This document shows positions 23,182 through 32,636 of a stretch of 64,000 nt of DNA, one piece after another; the first letter of the stretch is position 1, and every line of letters starts with the position of its first letter. The stretch lies in NCBI GenBank assembly GCA_045132055.1, contig JBGURP010000007.1, forward strand, positions 186,001 to 250,000. Direction: 5' to 3'. A model generated the notes under the pieces. The model was given only the letters and a program-made list of their open reading frames with translations. It was not told where the DNA came from and did not search any database. This stretch comes from F23-D06 sp045132055 (GTDB lineage Bacteria; Bacteroidota; Bacteroidia; Bacteroidales; WCHB1-69). A program made the position numbers and the translations under genes.

Positions 23182-26100
23182 TTATTTCTTCACAATCTGC
23201 TTTGTCACCATACCCTCGTCGATATAGATGCGTACGAAGTAGATGCCAGATGCGTTTGCGGTCAGGTCAACGACGGCTTTGTAGTCTTCTACCTTGACTG
23301 TCTTGATCAGCTTGCCATACACATCATAAACCTCAACATTCTCAATTCTCAATTCTGAATTCTCAATTGTGAATTGTCCTGTTGTCGGATTCGGATAGAT
23401 GGCAGTGTTCATCAGGTATTCGTTCACTCCAACAGGATCCGTTGTAAATGTATAGATGGGTGTGTACTCACTCATAGTGTTCTCGCCACAGACAGCTGCC
23501 ACGCGAACGTCATATTCTGTTTCTGCTGACAAGTTCGTCAGAGAGTAGCTTTGTGCAGCCACATTGTTCACACTCGTCCAGGTAGCAGCACTGTGTACCT
23601 TATAGTCAACCGTCCAGTTAACCACTTCGCCGGTCTGATCCCATGCAATCACAGCTTCATTGACGCCCACTGACGTGGTATGCAAGTTCGTCGGAGCATT
23701 GCATGTCGGCGTGATGCTGCCTTCTACACAAGTAACCTGGAGTTCAAATCCCTCTTCTTGTACACCGCTATCGGAATAGAAATAGAGTGTCAACGGGCCT
23801 GTAGTGGAGGTTACATCCAAGGTATAATCATCTTCGCTGTCGAAGAGCAATGTGCCACTGGTGCCGGCTCCATCATAAATCTGAATATAGTCATATCCCT
23901 CTTCCATACTGAATGTACCCGTAATATGCACCATCATGCCAGGTTGATCAGGATTCACCACAACAGTAACATCGCAACCTGATGAATAATCACCGTCCGG
24001 GCCACCGTCGTCATAAAGGGTTGTGCCACAAGAATTAATGGTGAGTTCTCCACTGACCGGGAGATTGGTAGCACCTGGTGTAACCGTTATCGGGCCATTC
24101 CAGTCGCCTTCTTCATCACCGCAATTGGCACGGACATAGAAATCATATTGAGTGGAAGCATTAAGATTAGTAACGGTATGTGTAGATCCGGTGATATCTT
24201 CAACAAGCGTGCCATCAGACAATTGGAAACCATGCTCACCATATAAAAGATCCCATGAATCAACTGGAGAAGTTGTAGTAACGAGCACCTCTGAACTGGA
24301 TGAAGCAACTGCTGTAAATGTTGGAGATACGCAAGTAACACATGATGTAAATAATTCAAAACCAGCATATTGTCCCGTACCGTCAGACTTAAAATAAACG
24401 GTAATAGGACCGTATGTGGATGTTATCGTAGGAATGGTGTATAACTGATTAGAAGTCTGTGCCGATTTAAGAATGAGGTGATCTGTACCCACACCATCAT
24501 AGAAAGCCAGATAATCCCATGTAGGACTTTCGGACAAGAAAGTTCCAGTAATCTGCACAAAACTGCCTTCCTCCTCAGGATAGATAACCAGATAGCTACT
24601 GCAATTGTTGGAGTAGTTACCTTCGGCGCCACCATCATCATAGATAACGGTACCACAGGTATAAAGGGTATCCCAACCTGTCACATGCATATTGTAGCTA
24701 CCAGGTACTCCTCTGACAGGTCCGCGCCATCCGCTGACTTCACTGCCGCAGTTGGTACGCACATAGAACTCATAGGCAGTCCCTGAGGTCAATGCTCCAA
24801 CCTCGTACGTAGTATCGTCTATGGATGTAATGATATTCTCCTCATCGTTTGGGTTGAAGTTTGGTGCACCGTATGCTATCTCATATTCCACACCCTCTAC
24901 GGTAGCGGGCCATGATAAGATCACTGTTGTGGATGTTGTTCCTGTAACTGTTAATGAGGCAGGTTTCTGACAGGTAGCTATTTCCTCAACAACCACATCA
25001 TCTATACTTAAATAATAATTGCTAGAATTCCCTCCCGTATATTTGAATGCGATATTAGCATTAGTAATATTTTCCGGAATAACATTCAACACTTTGGTCA
25101 CCTCCGTCATGGCAGTGATTTGCGGGTAGCTAGCGAGCTCCACAAAGCTGTTTGCACTGGTAACATCTGTCATATAGCCTAATGAAAGCGTACCATTATA
25201 TTCAGACTCACCCTCATTGCGATAGGAGAATGTAATCTGCAGGTTTTGTAATGGTTCTGTAAACGACGGAAGAATAGCGTAAAGTGGCGTATTCATATTC
25301 GATTTAAAGAACAAGCTATTGCCAGAAACCACATAATCGCTATAGCTAGTAAGGAATGCCTGAGGATAATAACTGCTTGATGTACTTCTGTTGAGGAAAG
25401 ACCAACAAGATGGCATTTCGACATTGGGATAACTTGAGGAATATGTAGAAGTTTCAGCAGTATAACTGTTGAAATTTTCATAATATGGCAATTCTTCAAT
25501 TGCCACACACGGTGTAGTGAACGTAAAGACAGCCGTGTCGGAGAGTCCATCTTCACTACCGCAATCACCATATACATATAAAGTATAGGAAGTATTTGCT
25601 TCCAAATTATTCAGTTCAATGGAAGAAGCTGCAACCACTGAAACGGTGCCAGTGCCAAGGGTAAATCCTGTGGTGTCATACTCCACAGTATAGCTTTCTG
25701 AACCACCCACCCAAGAAACAGTGGCACTTTCGGCTGTAAGATCAACTGTTGAAAAATCATAAGGAGCCGGGCAGGCCACAGTAGTAGTAAATGTTATCGT
25801 CAGAGTGGAATCGGCACCTTCGTTGCCACCACAAACGGTTACCACATACACTTGATACATCGTCTCTGGATCCAAATCCGTGAGTTCTACAGAGGTAGCA
25901 TTAGCACTTTGGGTCTGCCAATCGTCATCACCGCCAGAAGCTGGCATGTAATAGACCATCCAATTGGTGTGGTTTTCATCGTTATCTGTCCAAGAAATGG
26001 TTGCAGAATGACCTACAACATTGGTAGCCGTCACGCTGGTAGCTGCTGGGGCAGCACAATCCGGAATAAGGGAAACGGTGAAGTCGTCCAAGTTCCAGGA

Positions 26101-27993
26101 TTCGTATGCACTCGTGCTCGTATAACGAAGGGCAATGCGGCCTTCTGTTACCTGTACACCGCTAAAATCAAAGGGTCCCATAAAGTTGCCCCATCCATCG
26201 ACGGTAGTACCGTAGGATCCGCGAGGACCAGGTCTTGGAGTAGTGGCTACCAACTGGAAAGTGGAAGCATCCATGGGATTGGTCACCACGCCAACCTCCA
26301 AGGTGCCTACTGATGTACTCGTGGCAGTAGCCCAGAAGGAGAGTCTCAATGTATTGATATCATTTGAAAAATCAGGAAGCACCAGCACATTTGTCGAGCC
26401 CTTAAGCTCTGCAGAATTAACACCAGAGTGACAAGAGGCTCTATTTCCACAATACACAAACGGACCATTATAGGTAGCGTCTGTTACAGGTGTAGCCCAA
26501 CACACAAATGGTTGCTCACCACTACCTGCATAACTCTCAAAGTCTTCAGTCCAAGGTGTATCTTCCGTAACATCAATAGCATCACAGCCTGAATTAAAGA
26601 CATAGTTGGATGAAGGCAGTGACAAGCTTCCATCATCACATACGGTTTGGATATAAACAGTATAGAAAGAAGCCGGTGTCAAATCGGTCAAATCCAAAGT
26701 CTGTGCGGACACTTCGTAAACGGTAGTATCGGAAGGACCGATGACCGTAACTTGATAATCGCCACTTTCATCTTCTTCTCCCCAGGAGATTGTAGCAGAG
26801 TTGGTGGTGATCTCACTGGCCATTATGCTGCTGCCACTGGGAGCTAGACAAGTGACACAAGATACCGTCAGTTCGAAACCTTCTTCACAAATCATATAAT
26901 CCGAGCTGAATTCAATGGTCAGTGGGCCAGTGGTGGAAATGGCATTAACAGCTGATACTCCAGTATATGTCAACATCGGCGTACCCGTAGTACCTGCGCC
27001 ATCATAGATATAAAGATAGTCATAGCCGTTTTCTACATCCACTGTGCCAGTAATAGCTACCATAGCATCTTCATTTGAAGGATAAATAACCAAGACACTC
27101 TCACAATTCAATGAGTAATCTCCATTAGGTCCACCGTCATCGTAAATCACCATGCCACAAGTGGTCAGCGTGTCGGATCCGGTCACGGCCATTGTGTATG
27201 TACTGGTGTTCAAAGTAATAGGACCGACCCAAATACTGGTACCATCATCTCCGCAATCTGCCTGCACATAGTAATCGTACACAACACCTTCTGTAAGGTC
27301 GTCAATTGTAACGGTAGTCTCATCACTTACGGACAAAGAATTCCCGTCTCCAAGGGTAAAACCGTGTTCGCCATATTCAACATTATAGTCGTCAGCAGTT
27401 CCGTTCCACGAAAGCGTCACTTCCGTAAGGGAAACAATGGAGACGGTAAAGGCAGTAGGTTTCGGGCACGGCAAAGCAGGTTCCACTGTAATATCATCCA
27501 AGATGACGCCCGTACCATAGTCATCCTCCACATGGAAAGCGATATAAACATCCTCGCCGTTGTACGTGGAAAGGTCAATTTCAGCCTCGTCAAATTCATA
27601 GTTAGAAAGAGTAAAATCCAGGGTTTCCAGCACCGTGAAATCGCTGGTTCCAGTACCAGTAGTAGAGATTTCCACCGTAAAAGTGGTCAAATCGGCATCA
27701 GCCACCCAAGTGCCACCATAGAAAAAATGCAGGGTGTAATTGCCATCAAGCGAAAGTTGTGGCGTAATGAGATAGCTATTATGCCCACTATAATTATAAT
27801 TAACATAGGCAGAATTTGCTCCTCCATGGAAATAGTAATTAGTTGTTGTCCATTCGGAAGAAGCATTGGTTGTCCAGCCAGTAGGCGGGAATGCAGTGCC
27901 CTCAAAGCCTTCGTTGAGCAGGTTGGTCTGCGCGAAGCAGTTGAAGGTTGCCATCATGGCAAGCATCAAGATAAAAAAGTAAATTTTTCTCAT
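23182..27993 (-). CDS. 1603-residue CUB/fibronectin-III T9SS type A surface protein
   Basis: Signal peptide (1-21, NCFAQ), a MAM/jelly-roll-like module (about 25-170), then alternating fibronectin type III modules and three CUB-like modules. Each CUB-like module contains C-G-x-V/T-x-YDDGG and an IYDGAG or FYDGVG loop (about 268-385, 1090-1205 and 1300-1420). Further jelly-roll modules lie at about 475-640 and 830-1000. The end, from AIYPNPTTGQF to VTKQIVKK, is a T9SS type A sorting domain, so the protein should be exported and cell-surface attached. Inside that domain an extra NSELRIEN-type stretch is encoded by a CTCAATT simple repeat (23337-23377). Adhesin- or protease-associated roles are both possible; no catalytic motif was seen. 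Confidence 0.88.
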   Translation of the reverse strand: MRKIYFFILMLAMMATFNCFAQTNLLNEGFEGTAFPPTGWTTNASSEWTTTNYYFHGGANSAYVNYNYSGHNSYLITPQLSLDGNYTLHFFYGGTWVADADLTTFTVEISTTGTGTSDFTVLETLDFTLSNYEFDEAEIDLSTYNGEDVYIAFHVEDDYGTGVILDDITVEPALPCPKPTAFTVSIVSLTEVTLSWNGTADDYNVEYGEHGFTLGDGNSLSVSDETTVTIDDLTEGVVYDYYVQADCGDDGTSIWVGPITLNTSTYTMAVTGSDTLTTCGMVIYDDGGPNGDYSLNCESVLVIYPSNEDAMVAITGTVDVENGYDYLYIYDGAGTTGTPMLTYTGVSAVNAISTTGPLTIEFSSDYMICEEGFELTVSCVTCLAPSGSSIMASEITTNSATISWGEEDESGDYQVTVIGPSDTTVYEVSAQTLDLTDLTPASFYTVYIQTVCDDGSLSLPSSNYVFNSGCDAIDVTEDTPWTEDFESYAGSGEQPFVCWATPVTDATYNGPFVYCGNRASCHSGVNSAELKGSTNVLVLPDFSNDINTLRLSFWATATSTSVGTLEVGVVTNPMDASTFQLVATTPRPGPRGSYGTTVDGWGNFMGPFDFSGVQVTEGRIALRYTSTSAYESWNLDDFTVSLIPDCAAPAATSVTATNVVGHSATISWTDNDENHTNWMVYYMPASGGDDDWQTQSANATSVELTDLDPETMYQVYVVTVCGGNEGADSTLTITFTTTVACPAPYDFSTVDLTAESATVSWVGGSESYTVEYDTTGFTLGTGTVSVVAASSIELNNLEANTSYTLYVYGDCGSEDGLSDTAVFTFTTPCVAIEELPYYENFNSYTAETSTYSSSYPNVEMPSCWSFLNRSTSSSYYPQAFLTSYSDYVVSGNSLFFKSNMNTPLYAILPSFTEPLQNLQITFSYRNEGESEYNGTLSLGYMTDVTSANSFVELASYPQITAMTEVTKVLNVIPENITNANIAFKYTGGNSSNYYLSIDDVVVEEIATCQKPASLTVTGTTSTTVILSWPATVEGVEYEIAYGAPNFNPNDEENIITSIDDTTYEVGALTSGTAYEFYVRTNCGSEVSGWRGPVRGVPGSYNMHVTGWDTLYTCGTVIYDDGGAEGNYSNNCSSYLVIYPEEEGSFVQITGTFLSESPTWDYLAFYDGVGTDHLILKSAQTSNQLYTIPTITSTYGPITVYFKSDGTGQYAGFELFTSCVTCVSPTFTAVASSSSEVLVTTTSPVDSWDLLYGEHGFQLSDGTLVEDITGSTHTVTNLNASTQYDFYVRANCGDEEGDWNGPITVTPGATNLPVSGELTINSCGTTLYDDGGPDGDYSSGCDVTVVVNPDQPGMMVHITGTFSMEEGYDYIQIYDGAGTSGTLLFDSEDDYTLDVTSTTGPLTLYFYSDSGVQEEGFELQVTCVEGSITPTCNAPTNLHTTSVGVNEAVIAWDQTGEVVNWTVDYKVHSAATWTSVNNVAAQSYSLTNLSAETEYDVRVAAVCGENTMSEYTPIYTFTTDPVGVNEYLMNTAIYPNPTTGQFTIENSELRIENVEVYDVYGKLIKTVKVEDYKAVVDLTANASGIYFVRIYIDEGMVTKQIVKK
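23337..23377. repeat. CTCAATT simple repeat inside a T9SS sorting domain
   Basis: Tandem CTCAATT/CTGAATT units within coding sequence, encoding the IENSELRIENVE region of the type A sorting domain. It shares CTCAATTCTCAATTC with the intergenic/rsmI run at 12116-12145. Confidence 0.75.
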
Positions 27994-28096
27994 AATTTTG
28001 GAAATTTTATTGATAAAAATAATCTAGATATCTATATATCAAACTGTTAACAAAATTCATAACGGTTCTGCAAAATACAAAAAAATATATACAAAA

Positions 28097-28128
28097 AGAG
28101 GCGACTGGTAAAAAAATCAGTCGCCTCT
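28097..28128 (-). terminator. Terminator after rpsE
   Basis: A perfect 11-bp stem (AGAGGCGACTG/CAGTCGCCTCT) with a 10-base A-rich loop, followed on the minus strand by a T-run, 30 bp beyond the rpsE stop. It marks the end of the ribosomal protein transcript and shows that rpmD does not follow. Confidence 0.85.
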
Positions 28129-28157
28129 ATAAAAAAATGTAGATTATTCTCAGAAAA

Positions 28158-28676
28158 CTAGCCTCTGAAGACCTTGTCGAGGTCCACGCCGCGCACTTGT
28201 GCCACGGTGTAAGCATCGCGCATCTTGGAGAGGGCATCGATGGTAGCCTTCACCACGCTGTGCGGGTTGGAGGAACCTTTGGACTTAGCCAACACGTTCT
28301 TCACGCCAACGCTCTCGAGCACGGCACGCATAGCACCACCAGCGATAACACCGGTACCAGGAGCAGCGGGTTTCATAAACACGGTTGCACCACTGTACTT
28401 GCCTTCCTGTGCGTGAGGAATCGTACCCTTCAGGATGGGCACTTGGATGAGGTTTTTCTTTGCATCTTCCGTACCTTTGGAAATGGCGGTCGAGACTTCC
28501 CTTGCTTTACCAAGGCCATAGCCCACGATACCGTTTTCATTACCGACTACCATGATGGCTGCGAAGCTGAAGATTCGACCACCCTTGGTAACTTTCGTAA
28601 CTCTGTTCACTGCCACCATTCTCTCTTTGAGTTCGATGTCAGTAGCTTTCACTTTCTTAATATTTACGTTAGCCAT
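28158..28676 (-). CDS. rpsE: 30S ribosomal protein S5
   Basis: 172 residues with the N-terminal dsRNA-binding-like S5 domain (VNRVTKVTKGGRIFSFAAIMVVGN) and the C-terminal domain (PAAPGTGVIAGGAMRAVLESVGVKN). It is a component of the 30S body that contributes to decoding fidelity. It is the last gene of this cluster; the gene that normally follows, rpmD, is replaced by a terminator and an unrelated T9SS gene. Confidence 0.98.
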   Translation of the reverse strand: MANVNIKKVKATDIELKERMVAVNRVTKVTKGGRIFSFAAIMVVGNENGIVGYGLGKAREVSTAISKGTEDAKKNLIQVPILKGTIPHAQEGKYSGATVFMKPAAPGTGVIAGGAMRAVLESVGVKNVLAKSKGSSNPHSVVKATIDALSKMRDAYTVAQVRGVDLDKVFRG

Positions 28677-28688
28677 AAGTCTTGATGT

Positions 28689-29048
28689 TTAAAATTTGAG
28701 ACCACCTTCTCTGGCTGCTTCGGCCAAAGATTTGATTCTACCATGATACAAATAACCATTACGGTCGAAAACAACCTCATTGATACCGGCGGCGATGGCG
28801 CGTTGTGCAATCTCCTTGCCTACGAGGGCGGATTTTTCGCACTTGGTCACCTTCTGCTCAGCGATAGCGGGCAGCTTGGAGGATGCGGAAGCCAGCGTCA
28901 CGCCAGCCACATCGTCGATCAACTGCACATAGATGTCACGGTTGCTTCTGAACACGGACAGTCTGGGGCGGGCAGGAGTACCGCTGACAATCTTACGGAT
29001 GCGGTTTTTAATCCTTTTTCTTCTATATTCTTTTCTATTGTAAGCCAT
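28689..29048 (-). CDS. rplR: 50S ribosomal protein L18
   Basis: 119 residues. TPARPRLSVFRSNRDIYVQLIDD and GINEVVFDRNGYLYHGRIKSLAEAAREGGLKF are the L18 hallmarks. It binds 5S rRNA in the central protuberance. Basic N-terminus, normal length, 12 nt upstream of rpsE in the standard spc order. Confidence 0.98.
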   Translation of the reverse strand: MAYNRKEYRRKRIKNRIRKIVSGTPARPRLSVFRSNRDIYVQLIDDVAGVTLASASSKLPAIAEQKVTKCEKSALVGKEIAQRAIAAGINEVVFDRNGYLYHGRIKSLAEAAREGGLKF

Positions 29049-29066
29049 AATAACAAATTTACACGA

Positions 29067-29627
29067 TTATTTTTCTGCTGATTTACCAGCTTTCTTTCTA
29101 ACATACTCGCCCTCGAAGCGGATACCTTTTCCTTTGTAAGGTTCAGGTTTTCTGTAGGAGCGGATCTTGTTGGCCACCTGACCGAGCAATTGTTTGTCAA
29201 TGCTCTTCAGGATGATGATGGGGCTCTTACCTTTCTCGTTGATGGTTTCCACGGAAATCTCCTCCGGAAAATCGAACAAGATGTTGTGAGAGTAGCCGAG
29301 GCCCATATCCAGCTGGTGAGCACCCTTGGCTTCTGCCTTGTAACCGACGCCGATCACTTCCATTTTGATCTGGAAGCCTTCGGAAACGCCCGTCACCATG
29401 TTGTTGATCAGCGCTCTGTAGAGGCCGTGCATGGATTTGTCGCGTTTGCTGTCGGTAGGACGGGTCAGATGAAGGTGACCGTCTTCGATGTTCATTTCAA
29501 TACGAGGATCGACATATTGTTGGAGTTCGCCCTTGGGACCTTTCACGGTCACGACATTGGACTTCTCGTCTCTTTTGATTTCTACTCCGCTAGGGATAGC
29601 GATTTGCAATTTACCTATTCTTGACAT
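29067..29627 (-). CDS. rplF: 50S ribosomal protein L6
   Basis: 186 residues with the duplicated L6 fold and the C-terminal signature KPEPYKGKGIRFEGEYVRKKAGK. It binds near the sarcin-ricin region of 23S rRNA and the L7/L12 stalk base. It follows rpsH by 14 nt in the normal order. Confidence 0.98.
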   Translation of the reverse strand: MSRIGKLQIAIPSGVEIKRDEKSNVVTVKGPKGELQQYVDPRIEMNIEDGHLHLTRPTDSKRDKSMHGLYRALINNMVTGVSEGFQIKMEVIGVGYKAEAKGAHQLDMGLGYSHNILFDFPEEISVETINEKGKSPIIILKSIDKQLLGQVANKIRSYRKPEPYKGKGIRFEGEYVRKKAGKSAEK

Positions 29628-29641
29628 ATCAATTCCTCCTA

Positions 29642-30040
29642 TTAACTAATGTAACAAATGACTTCACCGCCGACGTTCTGTGCTTTGGCTTCCTTGTCGG
29701 TCATCATGCCACGAGAAGTGGAGATGATGGCGATGCCGAGGCCATTGAGAACGGAAGGAAGTTCTTCCACGCCGGAGTACTTACGCAGACCCGGACGGCT
29801 CACGCGTTGCAGCGTCGTGATGGCGGATTGTTTGGTTGTCGGGTGGTACTTCAAAGCGATCTTGATCATCTTCGGGTGTACGTCATCGACAAACTTGTAA
29901 TTAAGAATATAGCCTTTTTCAAAGAGAATCTTGGTGATAGCTCTTTTCTCGTTGGAGGCGGGGATTTCCACCACCTTGTGATTAGCGCGGATCGCGTTTC
30001 TCAAACGAGTCAAATAATCTGATATTGGATCGGTATTCAT
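29642..30040 (-). CDS. rpsH: 30S ribosomal protein S8
   Basis: 132 residues beginning TDPISDYLTRLRNAI and ending with the S8 signature GLGIAIISTSRGMMTDKEA. In E. coli S8 binds 16S helix 21 and also represses the spc operon by binding its mRNA; no comparable leader can be recognised here by eye. Confidence 0.98.
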   Translation of the reverse strand: MNTDPISDYLTRLRNAIRANHKVVEIPASNEKRAITKILFEKGYILNYKFVDDVHPKMIKIALKYHPTTKQSAITTLQRVSRPGLRKYSGVEELPSVLNGLGIAIISTSRGMMTDKEAKAQNVGGEVICYIS

Positions 30041-30063
30041 AATCGTAAACTTCTAATTTAATT

Positions 30064-30363
30064 TTACCAACTAGCTTTTTTAACACCTGGCAACAAACCA
30101 GCCATAGCCATTTCCCGGAAATTGATACGGGAGAGACCGAACTGACGGATATAGCCTTTCGGACGACCAGTCAGCTTGCAGCGGTTGTGCATACGGATAG
30201 GATTGGAGTTGGGGGGTAATTTCTGGAGAGCGATGTCAGCGGCGCGTTTTGCGTCATAGTCGTCGCCCTTCATGATCTTCTTGAGTTCTGCGCGTTTCGC
30301 ACTATATTTAGCAACTAATTTTGCTCTTTTTATTTCTCTTGCTTTTAAGGATTCTTTAGCCAT
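30064..30363 (-). CDS. rpsN: 30S ribosomal protein S14
   Basis: 99 residues of the long, zinc-free form: the C-terminal RCKLTGRPKGYIRQFGLSRINFREMAMAGLLPGVKKASW region lacks the CxxC pairs of the zinc-binding short form. Standard position between rplE and rpsH. Confidence 0.98.
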   Translation of the reverse strand: MAKESLKAREIKRAKLVAKYSAKRAELKKIMKGDDYDAKRAADIALQKLPPNSNPIRMHNRCKLTGRPKGYIRQFGLSRINFREMAMAGLLPGVKKASW

Positions 30364-30365
30364 AA

Positions 30366-30920
30366 TTATTTCTGATTTTTAAATGGTAAGCCAAATTCTT
30401 TCAATAAGGCAAGGCATTCCTTGTCGTTCTGGGCGGTGGTCACGAATGTGATGTCCATACCGTTGATTTTGGCCACCTTGTCAATGTCAATTTCCGGGAA
30501 GATGATCTGCTCCGGAACACCCAACGTGTAGTTTCCTCTGCCGTCAAAACCCTTGTCGCTGATGCCTCTGAAGTCGCGGATACGAGGAATAGATACAGAA
30601 ACCAATCTGTCTAAGAATTCATACATACGGTCGCCGTGGAGGGTCACGCGGACACCGATCGGCATACCTTTTCTCAATTTGAAGTTGGAAATGTCCTTCT
30701 TGGATTTGGTCGCAACGGCCTTCTGACCGGCGATCATGGTCATTTCCTGCACACCTGCATCGATGAGTTTCTTGTCAGCGATGCCGAACTTGCCCAAACC
30801 CTGGTTGAGGCAGATCTTGGTGATGCGGGGAACACGCATTACGGATTTGAAACCGAACTGTTCCTTCAGTGCGGGAAGCACTTCATTCTGATATTTTTCT
30901 TTGAATCTCGGTGTGTACAT
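30366..30920 (-). CDS. rplE: 50S ribosomal protein L5
   Basis: 184 residues, typical length. VMRVPRITKICLNQGLG and IFPEIDIDKVAKINGMDITFVTTA are L5 hallmarks; it binds 5S rRNA and contacts the P-site tRNA. The start codon overlaps the rplX stop by one base (TAATG), showing tight coupling. Confidence 0.98.
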   Translation of the reverse strand: MYTPRFKEKYQNEVLPALKEQFGFKSVMRVPRITKICLNQGLGKFGIADKKLIDAGVQEMTMIAGQKAVATKSKKDISNFKLRKGMPIGVRVTLHGDRMYEFLDRLVSVSIPRIRDFRGISDKGFDGRGNYTLGVPEQIIFPEIDIDKVAKINGMDITFVTTAQNDKECLALLKEFGLPFKNQK

Positions 30921-31234
30921 TATTTGATCTCCTCTCCAGACTTTTTAGAATATCTAACCAATTTACCATTGTCATTCAATCTTCTACCAACACGGGTAGC
31001 GTTTCCTTTAGCGTCAACCAACATGAGGTTGGAGATGTGGATAGGGGCCTCTTTCTTGATAATGCCACCGTTCGGGGTCTTGGCGTTGGGCTTAGTGCTC
31101 TTGGACACCATGTTGCAGCCTTCCACCAAAGCCTTGTTTGCACTCGGCAGGACTTCAAGGACCTTGCCTTGAGTACCCTTATACTCGCCGGTGATGACTT
31201 TTACGATGTCGCCTTTCTTGATTTTAAGTTTCAT
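30920..31234 (-). CDS. rplX: 50S ribosomal protein L24
   Basis: 104 residues from MKLKIKKGDIVKVITGEYKGTQGKVLEVLP, the KOW-motif start of L24, an assembly initiator on 23S rRNA. A longer frame to 31264 is open, but the family N-terminus and the spacing from rplN support the ATG at 31232-31234. Confidence 0.97.
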   Translation of the reverse strand: MKLKIKKGDIVKVITGEYKGTQGKVLEVLPSANKALVEGCNMVSKSTKPNAKTPNGGIIKKEAPIHISNLMLVDAKGNATRVGRRLNDNGKLVRYSKKSGEEIK

Positions 31235-31301
31235 TGTTCTTTTTGGATTTTTAATGTTTACCAATTGGTCTTTGTCAATTGTATCTTAAATGAATTATCT
31301 G

Positions 31302-31670
31302 CTACAATACTTCCGGAGCCAAAGACACGATCTTCATAAACTGCTTCTCACGGAGCTCACGTGCAACGGGTCCGAAGATACGGGTACCGCGAAGCTCGTC
31401 ACCGGGGGTGAGGAGAACCACGGCGTTGTCATCGAACTTGATGTACGAGCCGTCGTTGCGGCGCACGTGTCTCTTGGTGCGCACGACCACTGCCTTGGAT
31501 ACGGTGCCGGCCTTGACCTGACCGGAAGGGATGGCACTCTTGATAGCGACCACAATCTTGTCGCCCACGCCGGCATAGCGTTTCTTGGTGCCGCCCAGAA
31601 CGCGGATGCAGAGGACTTCCTTAGCACCGCTGTTGTCTGCTACTGCTAATCTTGATTCTTGTTGTATCAT
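31302..31670 (-). CDS. rplN: 50S ribosomal protein L14
   Basis: 122 residues, the standard L14 length, with MIQQESRLAVADNSGAKEV at the start and the GDELRGTRIFGPVARELRE signature. It sits at the subunit interface. A 67-bp gap separates it from rplX, the largest gap inside the 3' half of the cluster; no promoter box is evident there. Confidence 0.98.
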   Translation of the reverse strand: MIQQESRLAVADNSGAKEVLCIRVLGGTKKRYAGVGDKIVVAIKSAIPSGQVKAGTVSKAVVVRTKRHVRRNDGSYIKFDDNAVVLLTPGDELRGTRIFGPVARELREKQFMKIVSLAPEVL

Positions 31671-31672
31671 AA

Positions 31673-31927
31673 CTATTTAGCTCTTTCAATGATTTCTACT
31701 AATCGCCAGCACTTGTTCTTGCTCAAGGGTCTGGTTTCCATAATTCTTACTCTGTCACCGATATGGCAATCGTTCTTCTCGTCGTGGGCCATGAATTTGG
31801 TGGAGCGTTTCAGGAACTTTCCGTAGATGGGGTGTTTCATTTTGCGCTCAACCAGAACCACGATGGATTTCTCCATTTTGTCGCTGACGACGACGCCTTC
31901 TCTCACTTTTCTATTGTTTCTTTCCAT
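31673..31927 (-). CDS. rpsQ: 30S ribosomal protein S17
   Basis: 84 residues with the OB-fold S17 motifs REGVVVSDKMEKSIVVLVER and HIGDRVRIMETRPLSKNKCWRL. A primary 16S rRNA binder. It is placed 2 nt before rplN and 14 nt after rpmC. Confidence 0.98.
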   Translation of the reverse strand: MERNNRKVREGVVVSDKMEKSIVVLVERKMKHPIYGKFLKRSTKFMAHDEKNDCHIGDRVRIMETRPLSKNKCWRLVEIIERAK

Positions 31928-31941
31928 AACTATCTGGTGGA

Positions 31942-32142
31942 TTATTTGTTATCGTTTAATTCGCGTTTGCGCAATTCCGTGTGCAATCTGGCGATTGTGC
32001 GGCGTTGCTCCTTAATCAGTTGGGGATTCTCCAACGGGGAGATGGCGTGGTTGAGTCTCATCTTGACCAGCTGGTCTTTTTCGACGTCCAGTCTCTCCTT
32101 CACCTCAGCGGTGGTAAGCTCGTTAATGACTTTCTGTTTCAT
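31942..32142 (-). CDS. rpmC: 50S ribosomal protein L29
   Basis: 66 residues in two helices, with the L29 pattern ELTTAEVKERL...KMRLNHAISPLENPQLIKEQRRTIARLHTELRKRE. It lines the polypeptide exit tunnel rim. Standard position between rplP and rpsQ. Confidence 0.97.
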   Translation of the reverse strand: MKQKVINELTTAEVKERLDVEKDQLVKMRLNHAISPLENPQLIKEQRRTIARLHTELRKRELNDNK

Positions 32143-32151
32143 ATCTCCTCG

Positions 32152-32577
32152 TTAAATTTCTGGTGAATAATCTCTTCTTACGATAAACTTGGTATGCACG
32201 GGCAGTTTCTGGGCTCCGAGTCTCATAGCTTCCTTGGCAACTTCCATAGGGATGCCGTCGGCTTCAAAGAGAATACGGCCCGGGCTGACGCGTGCGGCCC
32301 AGAATTCGGGGGTACCTTTACCTTTACCCATACGAACACCCAAACCCTTGGCGGTCACGGGGCGATCGGGGAAAATGCGAATCCACAACTGACCCTGACG
32401 CTTCATCTCACGGGTGATAGCCTGACGGGCAGCTTCAATTTGGCGGGCGCTGATCCAGCACTGATCAAGCGTTTTGAGGGCGAATGATCCGAATGAAATG
32501 TTCGCACCACGCTTGGTGATGGATTTCATTCTGCCCTTCTGCGGCCTTCTGTATCTAGTTTTTTTCGGTTGTAACAT
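32152..32577 (-). CDS. rplP: 50S ribosomal protein L16
   Basis: 141 residues with the L16 signatures KRGANISFGSFALK, WIRIFPDRPVTAKGLGVRMGKGKGTPEFW and GAQKLPVHTKFIVR. It contacts the A-site tRNA elbow and is needed for late 50S assembly. It follows rpsC by 59 nt. Confidence 0.98.
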   Translation of the reverse strand: MLQPKKTRYRRPQKGRMKSITKRGANISFGSFALKTLDQCWISARQIEAARQAITREMKRQGQLWIRIFPDRPVTAKGLGVRMGKGKGTPEFWAARVSPGRILFEADGIPMEVAKEAMRLGAQKLPVHTKFIVRRDYSPEI

Positions 32578-32636
32578 TGTTTTTTAATGTTTATAGATTA
32601 TTATTGATAACCGGCATCTTGGCGTCGGTCTGTTAT

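Noticed and set aside
28000..28157. Search for rpmD (L30) after rpsE
   Set aside because: The 157 bp hold only a terminator and an AT-rich 5' flank; no L30-like frame exists on either strand.
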